A stretch of 64,000 nt of DNA, taken from NCBI GenBank assembly GCA_017483805.1, contig JAFUUL010000087.1, positions 25,526 to 89,525 on the forward strand, given 5' to 3'. The translations under genes were made by a program, and so were the position numbers. This stretch comes from Prevotella sp. (GTDB taxonomy: Bacteria; Bacteroidota; Bacteroidia; Bacteroidales; Bacteroidaceae). Below are positions 1-8,972 of this stretch, in pieces. The notes under the pieces were generated by a model that saw only the letters and a list, made by a program, of their open reading frames with translations, was not told where the DNA came from and did not search any database. Numbering within the stretch: the first letter of the stretch is position 1; every line of letters starts with the position of its first letter.

Positions 1-2709
1 GGACTGGAGCGACAGTCGATAGAGGCCATCGAGTCGATGTCGCCCGATGTGGAGCAGGACACAGCCCAATACCTGAACTATCTCTACAACATCGGTGCTG
101 GCGGCATCATCACTCATGGCACACAGGCCGAGATCAATCAGAGGGAGTTTGACCACCTGATGCGCTGCTACCTGCTGGCCGGTCAGGCGGGTTATCCCTA
201 TTTCGTGGCCAACTCGCTGGAGGCGCTGGCTGAGCATCTAGTAGATTCAGTGGCCGCACAACAACTGGTGGTCGACAACCTGCCGGCCATGAAATATCTG
301 AATCCCACGCCCGTGGCCGATGACAGGCTGCCGATATGTCTGGCTGACGATGCCCTGTCGATATTCACCGACTATGGCGATGTGTATCAGATCGCTGGTG
401 CCTACCGTACCTTGGCATCCGCCTATTTGGCACGTGACGACTATGAGATGGCCCTCTGCTGTCTGGAGCAGGCGTTGGCCGACAGTATCATCAACCAGGC
501 TCCCGACCTTGTAGCAAGTATACGCGAACAGATGAGTGTAGCCTATGCTGCCATCGACGACAAACAGCAGAGCGATGCCAATCGCAACATCTATCTGGAC
601 CTGCAGGAACAGACCCGCCAAGACCGTTCGCTGGAGGCCCGCGCTGCCCAGTTGGAGCACTCGCTCAGCCAGTTGAACCTGCTGCTCTGGGCCGTTGCAG
701 TCGCCACTATCCTGCTTTTCCTGCTCATCTACTATGTGAATCGGCGCGTGAGACACAACACCCACGATCAGGTGGACGAGCAGTTACAGGAGCGTGAGGA
801 TGAACTGAACGAGCAGTTGGCACTGGCTCGCCTGGGGGTGGAGAACGGTCTGCGCACGCATCTGGAGCAGCGGGCCAAGGTGTCGCTGGTGAACAGCATC
901 ACTCCCTTCATCGACCGCATCCTGCATGAGGTGCGCCGACTGCCCAAGGACAAGACAACCACGACTGCCGACGATCAGCAACGCATAGACTATGTGAGAG
1001 AACTGACCGACGAAATCAACCATCAGAACGATGTGCTGACTCACTGGATACAATTGCGTCAGGGCCGACTGAGCCTGCACATCGAGACCTTTGCTTTGCA
1101 GGAACTCTTTGATATGCTGCAGCGCGGACAGCGCAGTTTCATGCTCAAGGGCATCGCCTTCGATGTGCATCCCACTACGGCTCATGTGAAGGCCGACCGC
1201 GTGCTGACACTTTTCATGCTGAACACTCTGGCTGACAATGCCCGCAAGTTTACGTCGGAAGGCGGACGCGTGACTGTCAGTGCAACTGAACAGGAAGACT
1301 ATGTGGAAATCTCGGTAGCCGACACCGGTGTGGGAATGACGGAAGAGCAACTGGCTCACGTCTTCGACCACAAGGCCATCAGCGACACCAGCCAAACATC
1401 GCACGGCTTCGGTCTGCTGAACTGCAAAGGCATCATCGAGAAGTACCGCAAGATCAGTCAGATATTCTCCGTCTGCCTGTTGGCTGCAGAGAGTGAACAG
1501 GGTAGGGGGAGCCGCTTCTATTTCCGGCTGCCTCGTCGAGTGCTGACGCTCGTAGTCCTGCTCCTAAGTCTGGCAGGTGTGACGTCCGTCTCGGCACAGT
1601 CGTTGGCGCAGGCCAGTCTCTACGCCGACTCGGCTTACTATGCCAATATTGAGGGTTGCTATGAGCGAACGCTCGACTATGCCGACTCGTGCCGTAAGTA
1701 CCTGAACGACTATTACATCAGCGTCATGCCAGAGGGCAGCGACACGTTGCTGCAGATGGGCGATGTGTCGGTGATGCAACCAGAGATCACTTGGTTTCAC
1801 GACAGTCTGCAGATCAACTACGACATCATCCTGCGGATGCGCAACGAGAGTGCAGTAGCCGCCTTGGCCCTGCACGAGTGGCCGCTCTATCGCTACAACA
1901 ATCGCATCTACACGCAACTGTTCAAGGAACTGAGTGCCGACACGATGCTGGATGACTACTGCCGCAAGATGCAGCAGTCGCAAACTAACCGACAGGTGGC
2001 CATCATCCTCATATTGCTGCTCTTCCTCGGCATCTTGGCTGCACTGACTTGGCAGGTGATGCAGGTGCTTAGCCGCAGGGCCCGTCGCCAACAAGAGCAT
2101 CAGGATCAACTGGAAATGATGTCCGACGAACTGCGCCGCCTGACTCAGGAGGAGAATGCGCTCTACGTGAGCAATGCCGTGGTGGACAACACCCTGTCGA
2201 CACTGAAGCACGAGACGATGTACTACCCCAGTCGCATCCGCCAACTCATAGATGCGGGCGACAACCAGTCGCTGGTCGAGGTGGCCGGCTATTACCGCGA
2301 ACTCTACGGCCTCTTCAGCGCACAGGCCATGAATCAGGTGTCGCGTTTCACGCTTCGCCTGCGTCCGCTGGACCATGAAATACTGGGCGACGAGATTCTG
2401 TTTCGCCATCTCTTCGACATCCTGCGCCGTCAGAACGGTCAGCAGAAACCCATTATAGACTATGTGGCCCGTGATGAACACTACATGGACTGCCGCGTGG
2501 GGATGAACCGCCTCACGCTGACGCCCGAAGAGGCTGCCACGCTCTTCATGCCCCACATCGACCACATACCCTATTTGCTCTGCCGCCAGATTGTGCGCGA
2601 TCATGGCGAAGCCACTAATCGCAGGGCCTGTGCCATACGTGCCGAGGTGGAGCAGCAACAAACAGTCATCATCATAACACTACCAAGAATATGCAGAACT
2701 TCAAAGTGA
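1..2709 (+). CDS. Hybrid membrane sensor histidine kinase, DUF5112/DUF5113-like (5' end outside window)
   Basis: The frame is open to base 1, so the true start is probably upstream; numbering here counts from the Met at 37. Residues 1-210 are helical and TPR-like, followed by a membrane span at about 213-236. A kinase core follows: H-box H297 (HEVRR), N-box N396/N401, G1 DTGVGM at 429-434, G2 HGFGLL at 456-461. A second hydrophobic, signal-like segment (502-522) leads to a second presumed periplasmic region, a span at 654-676, and a C-terminal cytoplasmic part with another H-box-like KHET (H725). Its end (LCRQIVRDHG) resembles a degenerate ATPase domain without glycine boxes. The layout matches Bacteroidota DUF5112-kinase-DUF5113 proteins from memory. 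It overlaps the response regulator gene by 19 nt, so the two are surely a pair. Confidence 0.8.
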   Translation, partial: GLERQSIEAIESMSPDVEQDTAQYLNYLYNIGAGGIITHGTQAEINQREFDHLMRCYLLAGQAGYPYFVANSLEALAEHLVDSVAAQQLVVDNLPAMKYLNPTPVADDRLPICLADDALSIFTDYGDVYQIAGAYRTLASAYLARDDYEMALCCLEQALADSIINQAPDLVASIREQMSVAYAAIDDKQQSDANRNIYLDLQEQTRQDRSLEARAAQLEHSLSQLNLLLWAVAVATILLFLLIYYVNRRVRHNTHDQVDEQLQEREDELNEQLALARLGVENGLRTHLEQRAKVSLVNSITPFIDRILHEVRRLPKDKTTTTADDQQRIDYVRELTDEINHQNDVLTHWIQLRQGRLSLHIETFALQELFDMLQRGQRSFMLKGIAFDVHPTTAHVKADRVLTLFMLNTLADNARKFTSEGGRVTVSATEQEDYVEISVADTGVGMTEEQLAHVFDHKAISDTSQTSHGFGLLNCKGIIEKYRKISQIFSVCLLAAESEQGRGSRFYFRLPRRVLTLVVLLLSLAGVTSVSAQSLAQASLYADSAYYANIEGCYERTLDYADSCRKYLNDYYISVMPEGSDTLLQMGDVSVMQPEITWFHDSLQINYDIILRMRNESAVAALALHEWPLYRYNNRIYTQLFKELSADTMLDDYCRKMQQSQTNRQVAIILILLLFLGILAALTWQVMQVLSRRARRQQEHQDQLEMMSDELRRLTQEENALYVSNAVVDNTLSTLKHETMYYPSRIRQLIDAGDNQSLVEVAGYYRELYGLFSAQAMNQVSRFTLRLRPLDHEILGDEILFRHLFDILRRQNGQQKPIIDYVARDEHYMDCRVGMNRLTLTPEEAATLFMPHIDHIPYLLCRQIVRDHGEATNRRACAIRAEVEQQQTVIIITLPRICRTSK

Positions 2710-3410
2710 TTATCGTAGAAGACGTGCCCCTGGAACTGAAGGGCACGCTGGGCATCATCCGTACTGATATACCCGAGGCTGAGGTCATAGGAACGGCCGA
2801 CGCCGAACCTGCTTACTGGAAACTGATCAAGCAGCAGTTGCCCGATCTGGTGCTGCTCGACCTGGGGCTGGGCGGTTCGACCACCGTGGGTGTAGAAATC
2901 TGCAGGCAGACAAAGGAGATGTATCCCCAGGTGCGCGTGCTCATCTTTACGGGCGAGATACTGAACGAGAAACTCTGGGTAGACGTGCTGGATGCCGGAG
3001 CCGACGGCATAATCCTCAAGACCGGCGAACTGCTGACCCGCCATGATGTAGAAGCCGTGATGGACGGCAAACAACTGGTGTTCAACGAGCCGATTCTGCA
3101 CAAGATAGTAGAGCGCTTCAAGCATAGCGTCGGTTCGCAACTCTACAAGCAGGAGGCACTGGTGGACTACGAGATTGACGAATACGACGAGCGATTCCTG
3201 CGTCACCTGGCCCTGGGTTATACGAAGGACCAGATTACCCAACTGCGCGGTATGCCCTTCGGCGTGAAGAGTCTGGAGAAGCGACAGAACGAACTGGTGC
3301 AGAAACTGTTTCCAGACGAGCCGCGTAGCGTGAACGCCACCCGACTGGTGGTCCGTGCGCTGGAACTCCATATCCTCGACATAGACAACCTGCATCCTGA
3401 CGACGAATGA
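2691..3410 (+). CDS. Response regulator, partner of the upstream kinase
   Basis: The N-terminal half is a receiver domain: acidic pair E10/D11, phospho-acceptor D57 in LLDLGL, T87 and K110 at the expected spacing. The C-terminal 80 residues (about 160-239) form a helical helix-turn-helix-like region (RFLRHLALGYTKDQI) that looks distantly LuxR-like and probably binds DNA. Bacteroidota regulators of this kind carry a C-terminal domain of unknown function (DUF5932 from memory, unchecked). The start codon lies inside the end of the kinase gene and the stop overlaps the next gene by 4 nt, so the three genes are translationally coupled. The target genes cannot be read from the sequence. Confidence 0.85.
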   Translation: MQNFKVIIVEDVPLELKGTLGIIRTDIPEAEVIGTADAEPAYWKLIKQQLPDLVLLDLGLGGSTTVGVEICRQTKEMYPQVRVLIFTGEILNEKLWVDVLDAGADGIILKTGELLTRHDVEAVMDGKQLVFNEPILHKIVERFKHSVGSQLYKQEALVDYEIDEYDERFLRHLALGYTKDQITQLRGMPFGVKSLEKRQNELVQKLFPDEPRSVNATRLVVRALELHILDIDNLHPDDE

Positions 3411-4003
3411 GCAATCCACTGATCAGCATGAAGACCCTCTCGCGAGTGGTGGCGGTTCTCATAGTGGCCGAACTGCTGCTCGTGTTGCTGTCGTGGCTCT
3501 TTTCCGCTACACTGACCGCCGATGTGCGCCCCTTGCTCTCCAGCGAGGGCGTTCGCTGGTTTTTCGCCCATTTCGTCGATGGGCTCTGCAGTCCCTTACT
3601 CGTTTGGATACTACTGTTGGCAATGGCCGGCGGTGTCATGAAGCACAGCGGTCTGCTGTCGCGTCAGCCCGCGCCCCGTCGCGGTCTTGGTCTGCGTGTT
3701 GCCTGTCTGTTGCTGACGCTTTATGCGGCCATTATCCTGCTGCTCACCGTGTGGCCCCATGCTGTGCTGCTCTCTGCGGTGGGCACCCTGTGGCATTCGC
3801 CGTTCAGTCGTGCACTGATTCCCATCATCGCTCTCGGTCTGATACTTTTCTCAACAGCCTACGGATTGACTGTCCGCACCTTCACCTCACTGACCGATGT
3901 CTGCCAATCGCTGGTGGACGGGCTCTGCCTGTCAGCACCGCTGCTGGTGATCTATGTCTTGTTCATTCAATTCTACGAGTCTCTGCATTATGTGTTCTTC
4001 TGA
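3407..4003 (+). CDS. Small polytopic membrane protein resembling the N-terminus of AbgT transporters
   Basis: 198 residues with about five hydrophobic spans (roughly 10-35, 62-80, 95-120, 135-155, 172-192). The stretch around residues 45-75 (SSEGVRWFFAHFVD, then a span and KHSGLL) recalls the start of AbgT p-aminobenzoyl-glutamate transporters, but full members are about 500 residues long, so this is at most an N-terminal module. No stop-interrupted continuation is visible downstream. It starts on the ATGA overlap with the response regulator and so belongs to that operon; it may be a membrane accessory of the sensor system. The family assignment is tentative. Confidence 0.6.
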   Translation: MSNPLISMKTLSRVVAVLIVAELLLVLLSWLFSATLTADVRPLLSSEGVRWFFAHFVDGLCSPLLVWILLLAMAGGVMKHSGLLSRQPAPRRGLGLRVACLLLTLYAAIILLLTVWPHAVLLSAVGTLWHSPFSRALIPIIALGLILFSTAYGLTVRTFTSLTDVCQSLVDGLCLSAPLLVIYVLFIQFYESLHYVFF

Positions 4004-4048
4004 CATCAACTTTTTCTGCATTTTCTGCGTCAAGTCCAAAAATATGCG

Positions 4049-4056
4049 TACCTTTG
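4049..4056 (+). promoter_or_regulatory. Bacteroidota -7 box upstream of tsaC
   Basis: TACCTTTG fits TAnnTTTG. A clear TTTG box 20 bp upstream is missing; CTGC occupies that place, so only half of the consensus is seen. Confidence 0.5.
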
Positions 4057-4076
4057 CAGTCTGAAATCATGGAGTT

Positions 4077-4646
4077 ATGACACAAGAACAAGATATCAAG
4101 AACGCCATCGAGGCGATGAGACGGGGTGGGGTGATACTCTATCCTACGGATACGGTGTGGGGCATCGGCTGCGATGCCACCAATGCCGAAGCCGTGAAAC
4201 GCATCTATGAGATCAAGCAGCGCGACGACAGCAAGGCGCTCATCTGTCTGGTGGACAGCGACGCCCGCCTGCAGCGCTACGTGAGGAATGTGCCCGATGT
4301 GGCGTGGGAACTCATCGACTGCATCGACAAGCCTACGACGCTGATTCTCGACGGGGCCGTCAATCTGGCGCCCAACCTGATAGCCGAGGACGGCTCTATC
4401 GGTATGCGCATCACTCAGGAGGCTTTTTCTCACGAACTGTGTTACCGCTTCCAGAAGGCCATCGTCAGCACCTCGGCCAATATCAGCGGCGAGCCTGCTG
4501 CCCAGAATTATTGCGACATAGACCCGCGCATCGTTGAGCAGGTGGACTATGTGTGCTGGACGCGCCGCCAGGAGCACAAACCTCACAAGCCCTCGAGCAT
4601 CATTAAACTGGGTGCCGACGGCGAAGTGAAGATCATCCGTAAATAA
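4077..4646 (+). CDS. tsaC: L-threonylcarbamoyladenylate synthase (Sua5/YciO/YrdC family)
   Basis: Makes threonylcarbamoyl-AMP from threonine, bicarbonate and ATP, the first step of the t6A37 tRNA modification. The 189 residues are a single YrdC domain: GGVILYPTDTVWGIGCDATN near the N-terminus, the KALICLV strand, and STSANISGEPA near residue 140. There is no C-terminal Sua5 domain, so it is of the short TsaC/YciO type; YciO paralogues of uncertain role cannot be excluded. The start is fixed by an in-frame stop just upstream. A TACCTTTG -7 box lies at 4049-4056. The glucosaminidase gene follows after 11 nt. Confidence 0.88.
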   Translation: MTQEQDIKNAIEAMRRGGVILYPTDTVWGIGCDATNAEAVKRIYEIKQRDDSKALICLVDSDARLQRYVRNVPDVAWELIDCIDKPTTLILDGAVNLAPNLIAEDGSIGMRITQEAFSHELCYRFQKAIVSTSANISGEPAAQNYCDIDPRIVEQVDYVCWTRRQEHKPHKPSSIIKLGADGEVKIIRK

Positions 4647-4657
4647 GCCCCGACAGC

Positions 4658-5572
4658 ATGAGAAAACAATTCGCACTGATGGCCCTCCTGCTGGCCGCAA
4701 CGGCATCGGGCTGGGCCCAATCGAAGTGGAACGCTCGCTACCAGCAGTACATTGACCAGTATAAGGACTGCGCCATCGAGCAGATGCTGAAGTGGAAGGT
4801 GCCAGCCTCCATCACGCTGGCTCAGGGCCTGTTGGAAAGTGCGGCTGGGCAGAGCCAGTTGGCCACGAAGGGCAACAACCACTTCGGCATCAAGTGTCAC
4901 GGATGGGCCGGCCGCTCCGTCTATCAGGACGACGATGCGCGCAACGAGTGCTTTAGGGCCTACGACTCGCCCTTCGAATCGTTCGAGGACCACTCCCGTT
5001 TTCTGGTCAGCGGTCAGCGCTATCAGGGGCTCTTCCGTCTGAAGACCACTGACTATAAAGGCTGGGCGCGCGGTCTGAAGGCTGCCGGCTATGCCACCAA
5101 TCCGCAGTATGCCGACCGTCTGATAGACATCATCCAGTTGTATCGTCTCTACGAGTACGACAAGGCCAAGTCCTACGACAAATTCATGATGGACCACTCG
5201 CGCGACAACCGTGTGGCCGGTCAGCCGCTTCACCCCATCAAGATCTACAACGACAACTACTATCTCTACGCCCGTCGCGGCGATACGTTCCGCTCTATCG
5301 GTCAGGAGATAGGCATTTCCTACAGGAAGATAGCCCGCTACAACGAGCGCGACAAGAACGACGCGCTGGAGGAGGGCGAGATAGTATGGCTGAAGAAGAA
5401 GCAGAAGAAGGCTCCCAAGGAGTACAAGGGCTACCTGCACTATGTTCGCGAGGGGGAGTCGATGTACACGATTGCCCAGAAATACGGCATCCGTCTGAAG
5501 TCGCTCTACAAGATGAACCACATGGACCCCGACTACACGCTGCGTGTGGGTGATGCCCTACGGCTGAGGTAG
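4658..5572 (+). CDS. Exported glucosaminidase with C-terminal LysM domains
   Basis: Peptidoglycan N-acetylglucosaminidase (GH73/FlgJ-like). A signal peptide ends at about WAQ (residue 21). The catalytic domain covers about 25-165, with the likely acid E60 in LAQGLLESAAGQS, then NNHFGIKC and the YATNPQYADRL motif. Residues about 200-250 form a degenerate LysM (YARRGDTFRSIGQEIGIS) and 255-304 a good LysM (HYVREGESMYTIAQKYGI) for glycan binding. It acts in the periplasm in cell-wall turnover. Its 3' end overlaps the convergent folK-like gene by 15 nt. The same domain order is common in Bacteroidota. Confidence 0.9.
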   Translation: MRKQFALMALLLAATASGWAQSKWNARYQQYIDQYKDCAIEQMLKWKVPASITLAQGLLESAAGQSQLATKGNNHFGIKCHGWAGRSVYQDDDARNECFRAYDSPFESFEDHSRFLVSGQRYQGLFRLKTTDYKGWARGLKAAGYATNPQYADRLIDIIQLYRLYEYDKAKSYDKFMMDHSRDNRVAGQPLHPIKIYNDNYYLYARRGDTFRSIGQEIGISYRKIARYNERDKNDALEEGEIVWLKKKQKKAPKEYKGYLHYVREGESMYTIAQKYGIRLKSLYKMNHMDPDYTLRVGDALRLR

Positions 5573-5923
5573 CAGCCGCCTGACGTAGGGCCGCTCCCAG
5601 TCGCGCTCGTGAAAGCGCTCAGCGTCGTATTTCAGCAGGTCGAGGTCTATACAGACGATGCCCTGCTGGCGTGCTTCAGACGTTCGCCCCATCTGCAGTT
5701 CTATGCTTTTCAGACGCTCTGTCAGTTCATCGACTGTGAGGGCGGTTTTGCCGAATAAGAGTTGGTTGCGATAATAGCAGAGCCGCTGGGTGCCGATGCC
5801 GCGAGTGCGGATGCAATCAGAATAAGTCACCTCATTAAGAATCTGTTCGAGACACGCCCTGGCCTCGAACAGATTCTTTTTAGCCTCATGGTTCGAGGCC
5901 AGTGAGATGATGACTTGGTGCAT
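5558..5923 (-). CDS. folK: Short HPPK-like protein (folate pathway pyrophosphokinase fold)
   Basis: Starts at the ATG at 5923 (MHQVIISLASN), one base past the maeB stop, so it is the second gene of a maeB operon. The protein resembles 6-hydroxymethyl-7,8-dihydropterin pyrophosphokinase: N-terminal LASN, the RIELQ-like KSIELQMGR, and the magnesium-binding IDLDLL. At 121 residues it is shorter than the usual 155-165; the C-terminal region after the DLD motif (HP.. and FVL..PL) is almost wholly missing, with only H..WERPYV. It may be a reduced HPPK or a relative with another substrate. Family call is good, activity uncertain. Confidence 0.72.
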   Translation of the reverse strand: MHQVIISLASNHEAKKNLFEARACLEQILNEVTYSDCIRTRGIGTQRLCYYRNQLLFGKTALTVDELTERLKSIELQMGRTSEARQQGIVCIDLDLLKYDAERFHERDWERPYVRRLLPQP

Positions 5924-5924
5924 A

Positions 5925-8228
5925 CTAAGCGTGGCGGCTGTTGATGCGCTTCTTGATTTTGTCCACGTAGGCATCGATGGTGGCCACAGCCACGATGTTC
6001 ACCACATCGCGCACCGAGGCGCCAAAGTCGATGAAGTGGATAGCCTTGTTCAGACCCATCTGGATGGGGCCGATGATCTCCACATCAGGGTCGAGCATCT
6101 GCAGCATCTTGTAACTGGAGCGGGCCGAAGTCAGGTTGGGGAACACCAGCGTGTTCACATCCAGACCCTTCAGACGGGTGAACGGATACTGCTCGTCGCG
6201 CAGTTCGCGGTCTAGGGCGAAGCCTATCTGCATCTCGCCGTCGATGGCCAGATCGGGATAGAGCGTCTGCATCTGCTCTACGGCGTGGCGCACCTTCTGG
6301 GCCCCGTCGCTCTGCGAAGAGCCGAAGTTTGAGTGCGACACCATCGCGATGACGGGCTTCTCGTTGAAGAAACGTACGCAGGTGGCCGATAGTTTGGCGA
6401 TGTCGACCAGCGTGTCGCTGTCAGGATTCTCGTTCACCAGCGTGTCGCCCACATAGAGCGTGCCGCGAGGCGAGTTGATGATGTGCATCGTGCCGAAGTG
6501 CTTGTACTCAGGACGGATGCCGATGACCTCGTTGACCACCTTGATGGTGTTCGAGTACTTGGTGTAGAGACCCGTGATGAAGGCGTCGGCTTCGCCCGTC
6601 TCGACCATCATCATGCCGAAGTAGTTGCGCTCAAACATCTTGTCGTTGGCCTCCTGGAATGTGTAGCCGTCGCGCTGGCGCTTCTCGGCCAGTATGTGGG
6701 CGTAGCGCTCGCGGCGCTCCTGCTCAGAGGGGTGGCGCAGGTTGACAATCTCGATGCCCTCCAGTGAGAGGTCGAGGCTCTTGGCCAGTTTCGCTATGAC
6801 CTCGTCGTTGCCCAGCAGGATGGGCTGACAGATGCCCTCGCTCTTGGCCTGTACGGCGGCCTTGAGCATGGTGGGGTGGATGGCCTCGGCGAAGACTACG
6901 CGCTGCGGATGGGCAGCGGCTGTGGCATAGAGTTTCTGCGTCAGTTTGGTCTCCTGACCCAGCAGCACGCTCAGCGAGTTCTTGTATTCCTCCCAGTCCT
7001 CAATCTTCTTGCGTGCCACGCCGCTCTCTATGGCGGCACGGGCCACGGCTGCGCTCACCTCAGTGATGAGTCGCGGATCGACGGGCTTGGGGATGAAGTA
7101 CTGGCGGCCGAAGGTCAGGTTGTTCACCTTGTAGACATCGTTCACCACATCGGGCACGGGCTGCTTGGCCAGGTCGGCGATGGCGTGGACGGCGGCCATC
7201 TTCATCTCTTCGTTGATGGCGGTGGCGTGCACGTCGAGGGCGCCGCGGAAGATGTAGGGGAAGCCGATGACGTTGTTGATCTGGTTGGGATAGTCCGTGC
7301 GGCCAGTCGACATCAGCACGTCGGGCCGTGCGGCCATTGCGTCTTCATAGGTGATCTCAGGCGTGGGGTTGGCCAGCGCAAAGATGATGGGGTCCTTGGC
7401 CATCGAGCGCACCATATCCTGCGAGAGCACGTTGCCCTTCGACAGGCCCACGAAGACATCGGCACCGCTCACGGCCTCAGCCAGCGTGTGGATGTCGCGA
7501 CGGTCGGTGGCGAAGAAGCGCTTCTGCTCGTTCAGGTCAGAGCGGTCGCTGCTGATGACGCCCTTCGAGTCGAGCATCACGATGTTCTCCTTGCGTGCGC
7601 CCAAGGCCATGTAGAGTTTGGTGCACGAGATGGCTGCTGCGCCAGCGCCGTTGACCACGATTCTCACCTGGGCGATGTCCTTGTGGATCACCTCGAGCGC
7701 GTTCTTCAGGCCGGCAGCGCTGATGATGGCCGTGCCGTGCTGGTCGTCGTGCATCACGGGTATGTCGAGCGTGCGCTTCAGTCGGTCTTCGATGTAGAAG
7801 CACTCAGGGGCCTTGATGTCCTCCAGGTTGATGCCGCCGAAGGTGGGGGCGATACGCTCCACGGCCTCACAGAACTTCTCGGGATCCTTCTCGTTCACCT
7901 CGATGTCGAAGACGTCGATGCCGCCGTAGATCTTGAACAGCAGGCCTTTACCCTCCATCACCGGCTTTCCGCTCATAGCGCCTATGTCGCCCAGTCCCAG
8001 CACAGCCGTGCCGTTGCTGATGACGGCCACCAGATTGCCCTTGTCGGTGTACTTATAGGCATTGTTGGGGTCTTCCTGAATCTCCAGACAGGGATAGGCC
8101 ACGCCAGGCGAATAGGCCAGCGAGAGGTCTGTCTGCGTACGATAAGCCTTGGTGGGCTTCACTTCAATCTTTCCTGGTCTGCCGCTCTCATGATACTCGA
8201 GGGCAGCCTCTTTCGAAATCTTTACCAT
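5925..8228 (-). CDS. maeB: NADP-dependent malic enzyme with phosphotransacetylase-like C-terminus
   Basis: Oxidatively decarboxylates malate to pyruvate, producing NADPH. 767 residues, the usual MaeB length. The malic enzyme part (about 1-400) shows YSPGVAYPC, the dinucleotide-binding [12 protein letters not shown] and [10 protein letters not shown]. The C-terminal part (about 430-760) is a phosphate acetyl/butyryl transferase-like domain with RVVFAEA at its start, which in MaeB is regulatory and binds acetyl-CoA rather than being a working transacetylase. A TAATTTTG box lies upstream at 8266-8273. The TetR-type gene is divergent and might control it. The HPPK-like gene follows at once. Confidence 0.95.
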   Translation of the reverse strand: MVKISKEAALEYHESGRPGKIEVKPTKAYRTQTDLSLAYSPGVAYPCLEIQEDPNNAYKYTDKGNLVAVISNGTAVLGLGDIGAMSGKPVMEGKGLLFKIYGGIDVFDIEVNEKDPEKFCEAVERIAPTFGGINLEDIKAPECFYIEDRLKRTLDIPVMHDDQHGTAIISAAGLKNALEVIHKDIAQVRIVVNGAGAAAISCTKLYMALGARKENIVMLDSKGVISSDRSDLNEQKRFFATDRRDIHTLAEAVSGADVFVGLSKGNVLSQDMVRSMAKDPIIFALANPTPEITYEDAMAARPDVLMSTGRTDYPNQINNVIGFPYIFRGALDVHATAINEEMKMAAVHAIADLAKQPVPDVVNDVYKVNNLTFGRQYFIPKPVDPRLITEVSAAVARAAIESGVARKKIEDWEEYKNSLSVLLGQETKLTQKLYATAAAHPQRVVFAEAIHPTMLKAAVQAKSEGICQPILLGNDEVIAKLAKSLDLSLEGIEIVNLRHPSEQERRERYAHILAEKRQRDGYTFQEANDKMFERNYFGMMMVETGEADAFITGLYTKYSNTIKVVNEVIGIRPEYKHFGTMHIINSPRGTLYVGDTLVNENPDSDTLVDIAKLSATCVRFFNEKPVIAMVSHSNFGSSQSDGAQKVRHAVEQMQTLYPDLAIDGEMQIGFALDRELRDEQYPFTRLKGLDVNTLVFPNLTSARSSYKMLQMLDPDVEIIGPIQMGLNKAIHFIDFGASVRDVVNIVAVATIDAYVDKIKKRINSRHA

Positions 8229-8265
8229 TGTATCTGTTTGTGAGTCAAAATGTCTTTACGGAGTG

Positions 8266-8273
8266 CAAAATTA
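8266..8273 (-). promoter_or_regulatory. -7 box of maeB
   Basis: Reverse strand reads TAATTTTG, about 40 bp from the maeB start. No good -33 box 20 bp away. It faces the tetR -7 box, so the two promoters share about 60 bp. Confidence 0.45.
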
Positions 8274-8316
8274 ATAAAAACCCGACGAAAAGAAGAAGTT
8301 TTTCTCGCTTTTTTAT

Positions 8317-8324
8317 TACCTTTG
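8317..8324 (+). promoter_or_regulatory. -7 box of the TetR-type gene
   Basis: TACCTTTG, 18 bp before the chosen ATG at 8343. It lies inside the longer reading frame that begins at 8250, which argues for the downstream start. Confidence 0.5.
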
Positions 8325-8342
8325 CACTCAAATTTAATAAAT

Positions 8343-8972
8343 ATGCACGAAAACCCCAAATGGACTGACTATCGTGTCTCGTTGAAAGACCGGATAGTGG
8401 AGAAGTCACTCCAGTTGTTTGCTTCGCAAGGCATAAAGGCTGTGAAAATGGATGACATCGCTCGTTCATTGAATATCTCCAAGCGTACGCTTTACGAGGT
8501 GTATGACAACAAGGAGACCCTGTTGGTTGAGGTCATACAGAAGGCTCGCACCGATGAAGAGGAGGCACTTAGTCAACTGGCAGGACGCAGCAGGAACGTC
8601 ATGGAGATGATGCTGAATATCTACTATTACAAGACCGAGCAGATGAAGGACACTAACCCGCAGTTCTTTATTGACCTGGAGAAGTATCCCAGCGTCATGC
8701 AGATGCTTCATCGTAATCATCAGAAGACGCATGACGACTTTATACGCTTCGTAGAGCGAGGGGTCAGGGAAGGCTACTTCCGCTCAGACATCGACTACGA
8801 ACTGGTGGCTCTGATGCTAGAAGGATTCAGCGAGCAGGCCCGTTCGAAACATCTTTTCCAGAAATACAGCCTACAGGCTATTTTTCTTAATCACGTGTTT
8901 GTCATTATCCGCGGTTTTTGTACGCAGAAAGGTATCGGCTTTCTGGATGAATTCATGAAGCCCACTAATTAA
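8343..8972 (+). CDS. TetR/AcrR-family transcriptional regulator
   Basis: The N-terminal DNA-binding domain is typical: RIVEKSLQLFASQGIKAVKMDDIARSLNISKRTLYEVYDNKETLL, shown here only in part (recognition helix about residues 42-56). The C-terminal 140 residues are an unassigned helical ligand-binding or dimer domain. I chose the ATG at 8343 (MHENPK, 209 residues), since the upstream extension runs through a promoter-like box. Divergent from maeB, overlapping the convergent porin gene by 4 nt at the 3' end. The ligand and targets are unknown; maeB is the obvious candidate by position. Confidence 0.88.
   Translation: MHENPKWTDYRVSLKDRIVEKSLQLFASQGIKAVKMDDIARSLNISKRTLYEVYDNKETLLVEVIQKARTDEEEALSQLAGRSRNVMEMMLNIYYYKTEQMKDTNPQFFIDLEKYPSVMQMLHRNHQKTHDDFIRFVERGVREGYFRSDIDYELVALMLEGFSEQARSKHLFQKYSLQAIFLNHVFVIIRGFCTQKGIGFLDEFMKPTN

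Noticed and set aside
8250-8342. Longer start for the TetR-type regulator
   Set aside because: Contains a -7 box and lacks any family similarity; family members begin near the residue encoded at 8343.
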